Origin: Raffaelea ambrosiae
Taxonomy: Eukaryota > Ascomycota > Sordariomycetes > Ophiostomatales > Ophiostomataceae
Direction: 5' to 3'
NCBI GenBank assembly: GCA_002778195.1
Contig: PCDI01000014.1
Span: forward strand, 442,116 to 506,115
DNA: 64,000 bases
Positions 53,831 to 63,527 of this stretch are shown here, piece by piece. The notes under the pieces are model-generated. The model made no database searches and was not told the origin of the DNA. It was given only the letters and a program-made list of their open reading frames with translations. The position numbers and the translations under genes were made by a program. Each line of letters starts with the position of its first letter. Within the stretch, counting starts at the first letter, position 1.

Positions 53831-54961
53831 ATGTCTTTTACACTCCTAATCTGTCTCTTCAACATGCTTACTATCAATTTCTTTGTGCGCACACTTTTCA
53901 TTACAACCACACTGTGCGTGGCCATATTGGTCGTGGTTGTTTTGGTGTATGCCATTGATGTTTTCCGGGAAGACGCTTTCCCCCCGAGGCGGACAGAGTC
54001 CTGTGCCCGGTGCCGCCGTCTGAGCGCCAGGCAAGCAACTGCCGCGTCGTCGCCATCGCCGACCCGGCGCATCGTTGTGGTTGACTCGTCGACGGAATCC
54101 ACACCCACACCCACCCCATCTGCGACAGACTCCGAGTTCGGGACGGAATGGTACATGGATGCCGACGACGACAATGACCATGTGGCCCTACCCACACTCG
54201 AGGAACTGGACACAAAATACTGCATCAGCGCGCACCCTCGCGACGTCTTTTAGGAGGACAGGGCCCGGCATCAAGTGTACATGAGCTTTTTCCCCGAAAT
54301 CGCGGATGGCCAGAAAGGGCCGGCCTGGGTGGCCGTATTTTACGGATACGCGCGCAACACGCTCGACTTGATGTGCACAGGCCTTTCTTGGGGGCCCGAA
54401 AACATTGTCCCTGAGTACACCACGGAGACCGCGAGCTGCCCGTGGCAGCTGGACGCTCGTCACCCTGGCGGGGTCCGAGCTGGAGCTGGAACGGGAGCAG
54501 GAACGGAAGCTGGAGCGGGTCCCGGGGAAACATGCCGGTTTCCGGCCAGGCGATACCTGTTGATGGACCGGGAACTCCCGTCGCATCCGTGGTGGAACGG
54601 GTGTCTCGTCGTGTTTGCCGTCGACAGAAACCCGAACAGCTTGGCACACTTTTGCGTGTCCCAGCTGACCCACGAGCGGGTGCGGAGCTGCACGGCCTGG
54701 AATGGCCGCGGAGTCAACGTTTACAGGTATGACGCGGCCTCGCCCGAATCCAGGTTCAGCTTTTTCGGCAGCATGCCTCTTTGCGGCGTCTGGCCGTGGC
54801 CCAAAGCAGGCAAGGGGGCCGCGGCACAGCCACGGTTGATCAAGGATATAGATACGAATGTGCCATGGGTGGAGGAGAAGCCAGAGCGTGAAGGGAAGCA
54901 CGAAGCAGACGACAAGCAAGAGAACCAGTCTTTACAGATATCGAAGAATGAGGAGAACTAA
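53831..54961 (+). pseudogene. Unrecognised family member, copy 3, interrupted by one in-frame TAG
   Basis: One reading frame of 377 codons, broken only by TAG at 54251-54253. The first part has an N-terminal membrane anchor (about residues 18-42, LCVAILVVVVLVYAIDVF), a Cys-x2-Cys, an acidic linker and LPTLEELDTKYCISAHPRDVF. The second part continues the same frame with GPAWVAVFYGYARN, GLSWGPENIVPE, FPARRYLLMDRE, WWNGCLVVFA, LTHERVRSC, YRYDAASPES and GVWPWP. Copy 2 has sense codons at the matching place. TTTTAG could mimic a splice acceptor, but an intron ending there would delete conserved sequence. The remainder is undamaged, so the nonsense change is recent, is read through, or is a sequencing error. 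Confidence 0.65.
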
Positions 54962-55191
54962 GGGCGTTGTGTCTCTCTTATCTCTCTTAGAGAGAGTCTT
55001 GTAGTGTGGTTGAGGACATGAGTGTCGAAAAGAGTCTTGTAAGATAGAACAACATGAGCAAAAAATAACACACAAAAGACAAAGCACTGTAAGCTCCATT
55101 GCCCTCTCCAAGCCCATTGGGGGGAAGAAAGCCTCCCATGCTTCCTTCCGTTGTATCGGTCTGTCTTTTCATCTGCCGTCTTGCCTGGCCC

Positions 55192-56780
55192 TTACCAAAT
55201 GCTCGTCTCGACCGGCACACGCGTGTCCTGCGGCATCGCCAGCATCGTCTGGTCTTGCGTGTGTGGCACATGTCGACCCTTCTCGTGGCCGGCCTCTTCC
55301 TGGGCCCGGATCTCGTCCGCCCGCAGGCCCCGCAGGAACCCCAACTCGTCGACCGTCACCGGCCGGCAGGTCATCACGCGGCGCCGGTGCGTCACCAGCA
55401 CGAGCGCGGCCTGGTAGTCCTCGTAGATGGGCATGGTCTTGATGTCGGCCCAGGCGGACCGGGGGTCGGACGGGTGCTTGTTGCCGAGCCCGGACTCGAC
55501 AAAGATGCGCTCGGCCACGCAGGTGTTGACGTGCTGGACCACGACGGCGTAGCTGGCCGCCTCGGACAGCGGCAGCAGCACGCGCTCGAGAAAGAGGCGG
55601 TTGTGCTGGGGCCGCATCGTGAACTCGTCGGCGCGGGCGCAGCAAGGGGGCGTGGTGGTCTCCAAAAGATCGTCGGCCTCGGATCCCCCCGACGGGCCCC
55701 CCGACGGCCCGGCAAACAGACCGCCCCGACACCCCTCGCGGCAGCGCTGCCCAAAGTTGGTCAGGATGGTCATGCGCAGGCGGTGCAGGGGCCCCGTCGG
55801 CTCGGTCGGCGGCAGGCGGTTGTTGTTGACGGCCGGGTCGTTGAGGAGCGTGGGCAGCTGCTCGCGGTCGGCCGTCAGCTCGGTGTGGCCGTCGTGGTTG
55901 TTGTCGTCGTCGTCGGCGGCGGCGGCGGGCAGGGCGGTGCCGCCGCTGGCGTCGTAGGCGCCGCGCCGCTGGGCAAACTGCTGGTGCATGTCCGTGACCC
56001 ACTGCGCGACCAGCTTGCCGCGGGCTGTCGGCAGGAGGGGAGGGGGGGGAGAGCTTGTCGCGGTCGTGGTCTCGGTCTCCTTCGGGCGCAGAGACGCGGC
56101 TGCGTTCAGAGACAGCGGGGGCGGACGGTGGGATCGTCGAGGCCCAGAAGACGGAGATGCCGTCCCCGCCACATCCACAGTCGCAGGCACAGACACAGGC
56201 ACAGACACAGACACGGGCACGGGAACAGGCGTGCTCTTGGGCAGGCCGGACGAGGACAGACGCTTCTTGTGCACCAGCTTGTCCTCGTGCACCATGCGGC
56301 CGTCCCCCTTGACCTTGACGCTTTCCTCGGCGACAACCCATGTCTGCAACGGCTCGCGTGAGGCGGCCGGAGGACCCGGAGGACCCGGAGGACCCCAAGG
56401 CTCCCGAGCCTTCTGAGGCGGCGGTCTCTCCGCGTCATCGACGCGTTTGCCCTTGCACTCAGGCGTCATGCGTGACGCGGCGGCATCAACGGTTGTCGTT
56501 GGCGGCCTCAGTGGCGGCGGCGTGTCGTCGAAGCCATCGAGCGACCCGCGGGCGGCCGCAATGCTGCTCGAGTCGTCCACGTAGTCCACGCCAGGTCCAA
56601 GCATGTTGGACACAGGATGATCCTCTCGATGCTGTGGAGTCGTGTCGAGCGTGCTGTATCCATTCAGTCAGTCCACCGTCCGTACGTGACAACAGAGCAG
56701 CGAAAACAAGAGGTGGCCTGTGAAATTCACCTCAGCTGAGCAACGAGATTTTGGAGGGAGTCTCCCAGGCGCGTGGCCAT
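55192..56780 (-). CDS. Hypothetical protein (503 aa), two exons
   Basis: Exon 1 56731-56780 (MATRLGDSLQNLVAQL) and exon 2 55192-56653 are joined by a 77-nt intron (GTGAAT, CTGACTGAAT branch, ATACAG) in phase 2. The first 250 residues are disordered: Pro/Gly runs, a Pro-Val repeat and Ser/Thr-rich tracts. A more ordered C-terminal part from about 300 contains FGQRCREGCRGG, then LFLERVLLPLSEAASYAVVV, CVAERIFVESGLGNKHP, IKTMPIYEDYQAALVLVTHRR and TVDELGFLRGL. No known domain is recognised. It converges on copy 3 with 230 bp between their ends. The same GC-rich style suggests it belongs to this accessory block. Confidence 0.62.
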
Positions 56781-57284
56781 GGTACGTTTTGTTGGGACGA
56801 TAAAAGGTTGAAAAGACAGCAAAAGTGAGAGAAATCTGAACGAGATACGAAGCAAGACCGGACAGACGCGTACAAGTTTTGTTTTGGGGGGGGGTTCTTT
56901 TGTTTGGCGTTTTGACCCGTTCTCTAGGCCAACAAAAGGTTCGTCCGATGTCGACAATGTCAACAAAAGGAGACAGGGCAGAACTGGCCACGCAGTGGGT
57001 TTGTATTTGGAAGGCCGTGCCTACAAGGCTCGGCTTGCAACAGAGCAGGTTGCCAAGACTGAGATCACATTCATGTAGTCTTAACTTCAGGCTGAGACTG
57101 TTTCCCGAAAAAAAGAAGAAGTGGAAGAAGAACAACAACGAGAAGACGACGAAGAAAAAGCATAAATCTCTACTGTTGTGCTCTGCTTGCATCTCGCTAG
57201 TGTTACATGTCCCAACAATCCCAGTAAATCGTGTCTTTCTCTTTTTTGGTTTGGTCTGTCCTGTTTCCTCTCACCTTTTCACGC
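56781..57284. other. Intergenic region
   Basis: Promoter of the 503-aa gene and 3' flank of the next minus-strand gene. The plus-strand frames here are Lys/Arg-rich without domains. Confidence 0.5.
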
Positions 57285-58102
57285 TCAGATCCCGCCACTC
57301 ATACACTGCCCGTTTGGTCCCCATTGCGCAAAATCGCTCGGCCTGTCCGCGCTTGGGTCGTGGTTGCAGTTTGCGTAGGCCACAACCACATTCCAGCCGT
57401 TTGTGCTGAACTGTTGACCCGAAATCCCTTTGGACTGGAGAACACCCGTCGTGCAGCACTGGTTGCTGACGTCTTCGAACCAGGCAGCCATGTCTGCGCA
57501 GTTGATGCTGACTTCGTCTAGGTTGTCCTGTGAATGGTTAGAGCGGCCTGGATATAGCGAAGCCAGACTCGAGAGCAGAAACGTACATTGCAAAACTAGA
57601 CAAGGGAAACGAGGTTAGCCGTTAGCCGTTATCACGATCAACGAACTTTTGTGAGGGCGAAAGAATTCGAGTTTTTGTTCGAGAACCATCCGATCCACAA
57701 CCTCCTTCCAGGTGGACACTCACATAAAGACCACTCGTGTTCTTACAGTATTGCCGGGTACATGTCAGGCCGGGCGCGCCGCAGGTATCGTTATTGCTAG
57801 CAGGAAACCTTCGCGTGAAATCGCGCAGCATGTTGACGACATCGTTCTTGCTAGCCGTCGCAAAGTTGGCGCAGATGAGACCTAAGAAAAAAAAAACAAG
57901 TCAGTTATGGAAGAAAAGGAACACCCGACACGGAGTTCATACCGTTCTTATCGCCCGTTGGGTCTGGCGTGTCAGACGTGCTTGTCGGCTCGGGCTCGGT
58001 CTGATTGAGATCAAAGGATGACCAGGAAGAAGGCAGAGAGACGACGTGGCTTGGGAGGAAGAAAAGGCAAGCCCATAAGAAGGATACCATTTTGTGCAGC
58101 AA
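57285..58102 (-). CDS. Secreted cysteine-rich protein with a 9-nt microexon
   Basis: Exons 57943-58102, 57724-57881, 57587-57595 and 57285-57527; introns 61, 128 and 59 nt; 189 aa (185 if the second ATG is used). Signal peptide (VSFLWACLFFLPSHVVS), a Pro/Thr/Asp linker, then about 130 residues with many Cys: LICANFATASK, NDTCGAPGLTCTRQYCKN, the spliced YFCNDNLDEVSINCADMAAW, SNQCCTTG, and a C-terminal NCNHDPSADRPSDF...GQCMSGG. The third exon encodes only Phe-Cys-Asn. All junctions are GT...AG, and CTAAC branch points precede the acceptors of introns 2 and 3. It looks like an extracellular protein stabilised by disulfides. The family is not named. Confidence 0.7.
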
Positions 58103-59337
58103 CTAGGGGGAGAGAAAAAAGAAAAAGAAAATCCACGGTGAAATCTGGGTGAGGACAGACTGGCGACAGAAATGGGGAGACACCCCCAAGAACAGCTATT
58201 CATGCGAGTGAACAAAGTCAGCAAAAAAAATCGGCCGGCGGTGACAACGGCAACACTCTGAGGTCACTCAGTACTGACAAAAAAAAGGTTAATGCACGCC
58301 GTGCATTATGTGTTGGGAGACTGGTTTCGGGGGCATATGGACAATGTGCTACCAAGGTGGGCAGTATCACTCACGTCTTGTCCTTGTTGGTAGCAGCAAA
58401 TTATCCAATGCGACAAGAAGGGTTACCTGGGCACTGACGGCGGAGTAGAACCATCTTCCGGGCCAGGAAGCGTGAAGGTGGATTGGAGGTGCACAGTGAT
58501 GATCGAAGTCATGGTTCAGGAGGTTTGATTTTTTGGGAAGAATTGCAAAAAAGGGGTCTGGCAAACAAAATGGACAAGAGAATTGAACACGGAAGGACGC
58601 GCTCTGGTCGCCCCTTCCTGAAATGGACGGCTCCTTCCCGTTTGACGGCTGCCCCTCTCCCTGACAGTTCTTCCCGTTTGACACATTGTCCTACGTCAGG
58701 TGACGCCGCTCGCCTCCACGGAGATACATTCTCTTTGGCCGCTGTCCTCCATCGTGTATTCTTCTCCATTGTATGTCTGTTCCTGCAGCACAGCTTGTGC
58801 AAGGTTGAACAACCGTGGGCGCGTACGCGGCCTGGTGAGATACAAGCATGTATTCAAGGTTGTTGCAGTGCAGTGAGGAGTAAGGTGGCAAGGGAGGGGA
58901 CGTTCCAGTATTTCCATATTGTCTTCTGCGAGTCGGAACAGAAAGACTTCGAAGACAAACGAGTCACAAGTAACTACTTGTGAAAACGTCGTCGAAGAAA
59001 GGGCATATCTAACACCCAAACCCTTTTTCCTCGCCCCCCCCGCCCCCCCCCCCAAAAAAACCAATGTAATTCTAGTGATTTGGTGAATGACCACCAAAGC
59101 TGAGCGGTATCTGTCTGAAGAGATGGTCAGCTCTGACAACGTGCTCAACACAAGACAAATCCCGTCTGCAGCGCGTTTGTAGGGACATTCCAGGCCATCG
59201 AGGTACCTGCCTTTGTCTAGTTTGCCAACCATGTAAACTCTTTTTCTAGTATGACGAAAGCTGTCTTCCTATTCCAACTATTGCTTCGGGAGGACATCAC
59301 CTCTTTCTTTCACATCGTCCATTCTCTCCGCTCCGCC
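58103..59337. other. Intergenic region
   Basis: Promoter of the cysteine-rich gene and 3' flank of the LPMO gene. C-rich/A-rich homopolymers near 59034-59060. Frames on both strands lack features. Confidence 0.5.
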
Positions 59338-60327
59338 TCATCCTCGAAACGCCACTCCTCGTTTCCACTCGCCCTCTGGCTCATCCTCGACGACATCTCT
59401 CGCCACCACCGTGGTCGGCTCGGACACGGTCTTGGCCGACTTGGCTCCGGCGGCCGCCGCCACCGAACAGGTTTTGGCGCACCCGGCCGCACACCCGCTG
59501 CCGGCGGTCTTGGTCGTCCCGCCCGCCATCACCGCCGGCCCGGGCACCGTGTAGCTCTTGACCGTCGCGTGGATGTTGATCAAAATGCCCGGGTCGCGCG
59601 CGCTGTACGCCCCCGGGAACTTGACCATCTGCACGCCGCCCTCGACGGTCGGCAGGGCCGTCGCATTGCTGCCCGCAATCGTGATCTGGTAGCAGCTCAT
59701 GTACAGCTGCGCACCGCCCGACTGGCCGGCCGTGTGCAGGGCAATGGCCTCGGCGCGCAGCAGGTAGTCGCCGTCGGGCAGCGTGGCGGGGATGGGCACG
59801 TCCATGCGGCCGCAGCAAGTGTTCAGGTCCTTGGTGCCCCAGTTGTCGTTGTCGCCGACAGCCCCGCTGCCAGCGGCCCAGCCGTCCTCAAAGATCTTGA
59901 ACCACTGGCCCGCGGCGCCGTCGGCGGTGGCGGCGTCGGCGACCTTGCTGAGGTAGACGAGGACGGGCCCGTAGTGGGCGCCGCCGAGGGCCTCGTTGCG
60001 GCAGTTGCGGTCGCCGGGCTGCTGGTGCATTTCAACGGTGACGGTGCCGCCGGCCGGGACCGGGCACTTGCCGGCGACGCCGGTGCGGCCGCCGGCATTG
60101 CAGACGACGTCGGCGCTGTTGACGGCGCTGACGGGGGAGTTGGACCGGGGCAGGCGGTTGCAGGTCGAGCCGTACAAGAGAGTCAGCGCAGAACAAGGGA
60201 GTTGCCCTAGGAAGGCGAGAGAACTTATCATATCCTTGCCGTCGACCCAGAGTTGCTGGAAGATGGCATGGCCGGCGACGCTGTCGGCGAGTGCCGCCAC
60301 CGTGGCGAGAAGTGCCGTGGACTTCAT
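59338..60327 (-). CDS. AA9 lytic polysaccharide monooxygenase
   Basis: Single open frame of 329 aa as read. Secreted copper enzyme that oxidatively cleaves cellulose or related glucans. Signal peptide residues 1-19 (ends VAG), leaving His20 as the first residue of the mature protein, as the copper brace requires. The second brace His is in GGAHYGPV and the axial Tyr in LYMSCYQITI. Family motifs STCNRLPRSNSPV, HQQPGDRNC and DVPIPATLPDGDYLLRAEA are present. No CBM1; the C-terminus is a Cys/Ala/Gly and charged extension. Residues 33-51 are an insertion not expected in AA9 and look like a retained intron (see the repeat/insert entry). If it is spliced out, the protein is 310 aa. Confidence 0.92.
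   Translation of the reverse strand: MKSTALLATVAALADSVAGHAIFQQLWVDGKDMISSLAFLGQLPCSALTLLYGSTCNRLPRSNSPVSAVNSADVVCNAGGRTGVAGKCPVPAGGTVTVEMHQQPGDRNCRNEALGGAHYGPVLVYLSKVADAATADGAAGQWFKIFEDGWAAGSGAVGDNDNWGTKDLNTCCGRMDVPIPATLPDGDYLLRAEAIALHTAGQSGGAQLYMSCYQITIAGSNATALPTVEGGVQMVKFPGAYSARDPGILINIHATVKSYTVPGPAVMAGGTTKTAGSGCAAGCAKTCSVAAAAGAKSAKTVSEPTTVVARDVVEDEPEGEWKRGVAFRG
60175..60231 (-). other. 57-nt in-frame insert in the LPMO gene, fossil-intron-like
   Basis: Between codons for DGKD and YGSTC lie 57 nt with no stop, encoding 19 mostly hydrophobic residues. The position matches a usual gap-free stretch in AA9 proteins. The 3' end carries GCTGAC followed by a pyrimidine run, like a branch point and acceptor. 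But the segment starts with AT and ends with TG instead of GT...AG. Confidence 0.6.
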
Positions 60328-61313
60328 GGTTGGACGAAACAAGAGGAGACGGTCGAGGATGGGGTTGCGTGTGTACGTGTCGATGTGTGTTCTCTTCCTC
60401 TGTTCACAAGACGGCAGCGCACCCCAAGATATACCACCATGGCTTCCAGTCTTTTGTTTCTATTTTGCGACGGGCTCTTCATTAATTTGGCTATCTGTCT
60501 GTAACCCAGGAACAACGGCATGTCTAGTAGGGTAGGAAAAGAACGTACGCAGTAAAACCCACATACAGACACATGCCGAGGAGCGGAAGGCTGCCGAACC
60601 TGAATGGGGCATGCTCTGGGCCTCCTTGGTTGATTGGTTCTTGTCCCAGCTGCCTCTGTTCTACAATGGCATGCATGTTCTGTTGTTTGCGGGTAAATGG
60701 GCAGCTGTGGGTCTACCCAAGACGGGGTTGACTCTTTGCGGCTGGTCGTCTGTCCTTTTCCCGTTCCTCATTTGCCTTGGGGAATTGTCATCTGGCTTCG
60801 GCAGTCGTGCGGAAGGTGCAACAAAATACGGCTTATCGAGAAAACCCAGAGACAGACAGCTCCAGACCACGTCATGTATTAGATACATGCGCACAATCAC
60901 AGAAAGAACAGGCAAATCATCGAGTACGATTTGTATTATACAGCTTGTGTGGTATCATTAAATAAAGAGACATCGTTGGCTCTGGTCCCGAGAAAGAGAC
61001 AGAGCTGAAGGGGTAGAGAAAAGGAGACAGTAATGAGACCATGGGTGAAAAGAAATGCCCAGGCAATGAAAAGAAGGAGGGAAAAAACGCAGGAAACAGA
61101 AAAAAGGGAAATCCAAACAGACCAACCAGGCAACCGACGATAGCCAACGAAAGCAGAAGAGATTGCGAAAAGGTAAAGAGAGCTAAAACGAAAAGAGCCA
61201 GCACGAAGAACAAGAGATAAAGGTGAACCGAGACGAAGACGAAGACAGATTGTCCAGAATCCAGGAAAAAAAAAGAGAGAGAGAGAGAGAAAAAAAAGAA
61301 TCTCTTTGATAAA
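60328..61313. other. Intergenic region
   Basis: Promoter of the LPMO gene, then purine-rich (GAGA/AAAG) sequence up to the tRNA. No gene. Confidence 0.5.
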
Positions 61314-61387
61314 CTCCCTCGGGTGGGTTTGAACCACCAACCTTCAGATTAACAGTCTGACGCGCTAGCCAATTGCGCCACGAGGGA
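61314..61387 (-). tRNA. tRNA-Asn (anticodon GTT)
   Basis: Minus-strand 74-nt cloverleaf. Acceptor stem TCCCTCG/CGAGGGA, discriminator G, anticodon stem CAGAC-type with loop CTGTTAA (GTT), and T-loop GGTTCAAACC. No intron. A T run lies about 15 nt beyond the 3' end. Confidence 0.93.
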
Positions 61388-61889
61388 TGTTTGGAAGTTG
61401 GGAAGCTGCAAGATCTGCTTCCCATTGGAGGATACCGTCGCGTAATAGAGTACTTAAGCCGGAAGATCGGTTTGGCGAAACAAAAAAAAAAAGTGTGCCG
61501 GTGGGCTGTCGTGTCGTCAAAGCGTTGGCGTATGCATCTTTTTGGGTGGATCATCTAGAGTGGATCATACACCGTAGATTTGTGCTTTTTTTTTTTTTTT
61601 TTTTTTTAATGGGGTTGCTTCGTTCTTGCCGTGTTTGTCTCCTTCTCGTTTCAAGCTGAAAAATTGGAACTTTGTTTAATTTTTTTTTAAATTTTTTTTC
61701 CAGAGGCGCGCTCCACCATGATGGGGCAACCCCCCCACCAACTGGCACCCACTCACACTGTATCCATACGAGTCGGGCACAGATTTGATTTGGAGGTCAT
61801 TAATACCCTTTTTTTTTCCCCCAGAACAAAAAAAAACCCCCCGATTTCGCCATTCGCCCTCCTTCCACCGCTCCTCGTACTCCTCCTCC
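61388..61889. other. Intergenic region
   Basis: Contains a long T run near 61587-61608 and the 3' flank of the membrane-protein gene. No gene. Confidence 0.5.
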
Positions 61890-63527
61890 TCACGCTGGCA
61901 ACTCCACAACAGGCTTGAAGGGCGTCGCCTGCGGTTGCGGCGAGGCCCCGCCCAGGTTGGGACTGCTCACCGTGCTGTCGAGCGTCATGGCCGGCGTCGT
62001 GCCCATGTTGGGCGTCAGACCGCCTGTTGCTGGTGCTACCTGTCCTGGCGTCCCCGGCTGCGGACTCGGACTGCCGTCCAGCTCCGACCGCAGCGACCAC
62101 GGCCGCGCCGCGTTGGGCTCCAGCTCCGACAGCGGCGTCGTCGACGTCGTAAACGACTTGGCGCCCACGCTGCCCACCGTGCCCGGATGGTACTGCGCCA
62201 TCTCGGTCGCCGTGGTGCCGCTGACCATGGTGCCGGGGGACCCCGGCGACGACATGACCGTGCCGGGCGAGCCGGGGCCGGGCGACGGGCCGCCGCCGGG
62301 GTAGCCAACACCAGCATCGCCGGCAGCACCAGCACCGCCAGCAGCGGTTGCAGCGGCAGCGGCGGCGGCTTCCTTGTCGGCGAGCGCCCGCTTGCGGCGG
62401 CGGAGGAACAAGAAGAAGCCCAGCGCGCCCAGCACGGCGACGCCGCCGACGCTGCCGACGACGCCGCCGACGATGGCGCCGGTGTTGGACTTCTTGGCGG
62501 GCGCGGCCGAGGCGGAGGTGTCCGGGGTGGCGGTGGCGGAGGTGGTGGGTGGTGCGGTGGAGGCGGGCACGGACGAGCTGGAGGTGATGTTGAGGCCCTT
62601 GGTGAGGTAGACGGGGGTGGTGGGACTGAAGGGCGGGAACCACATGAGGCTGCCGCCGGAGGTGGAGGGCAGGCTGGCGGTGGAGCCGAGGGTGGCGCTG
62701 TCTTCAAACATGACGTTGCGGTCGTCGGTTTTCTGGGGGCAGTAGCACGCGGCCGGGCTGGCGAGGGGGTCCTTCTCGGTGCCGTTGTTCTTCTGGGCGC
62801 AGCCGGTCCATTCGTGGGAGGAGCCGTTGCAGTAGACGAGGCCGATCCAAGCGTTTTCTGGAAGGGGGGGAGGGGGAAGAGTCAGTGGGTTGGTCGCCAA
62901 GGGTGTAAGGGTTCATGGAAAGAGGAAGGGTGGTGTGAATGGAGGCTTGACACTCGAAGACGGGAGACGAAAGACACGACGACACATGACGGGACACGGT
63001 TGACGATACGAAGACGTAGACACGTAGACACGCAAAATCTTCGTCCACGTCTTCCGTCGCAATGCGCCTCTTCTTTGCAGTCCGCAATTCCATGCCGTTG
63101 TCTACGCCCCCCGTGTCCTCAAAACATTTGCCATTCCCTTCACCTGCCGTCCTTGACGAGACTTACCCTCGAATGGCGCCTTGTTGGGACAGGCCGGGTC
63201 CAAGTAGCCTGAGTGTGTGCACCCGGCCAGGTAGGTCACGTAGTTGTTGTTGTGGACGCCGAAACACGCGTGGTCGTCGAGACAGGTATCGCCCTGCCAG
63301 CAGCAGGTCTGGCCCTGGTAGAAGGCGTTGCCACACGGAATGAAGCCCGAGTCCATGGTCTTGTTGGCGGCCGAGAAGCAGGTGCCGTTGCTGACATTGA
63401 TGTCGGGCCAGCCGTTGGAGGTGTCGCGGAGGGCATTGTTGTGGAGGTTGATGTTGGGCACGGAAGCGAGGGCGGCGGAACCCCAGGCGCGAACCACGAC
63501 GTGTTCGAGGTTCATAAGGGCGTTCAT
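61890..63527 (-). CDS. Single-pass membrane protein with cysteine-rich ectodomain
   Basis: Exons 63167-63527 and 61890-62857, with a 309-nt intron (GTAAGT ... TTCCAG) in phase 1; 442 aa. Ectodomain: RDTSNGWPDINVSNGTCF, IPCGNAFYQGQTCCWQGDTC, VTYLAGCTHSGYLDPACPNK and, after splicing, EENAWIGLVYCNGSSHEWTG with later CYCPQK. A Ser/Thr stalk leads to one membrane helix (IVGGVVGSVGGVAVLGALGF) and a basic stop-transfer (LRRRKR). The cytoplasmic tail is Ala/Gly/Pro/Ser-rich. This general design is common in fungal surface sensors, but I cannot name the family. The N-terminus is short (MNLEHVVVRAWGSAALASV) and a weak signal peptide at best; an upstream exon is possible. Confidence 0.72.

Noticed and set aside
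53831..54961. Two separate genes (53831-54253 and 54275-54961)
   Set aside because: Both lie in the same frame and together match copies 1 and 2 end to end, so one gene with a stop is simpler.
55099..56361. 420-codon plus-strand frame opposite the 503-aa gene
   Set aside because: Arg/Gly/Pro/His low complexity, antisense to a gene with a coherent two-exon model.
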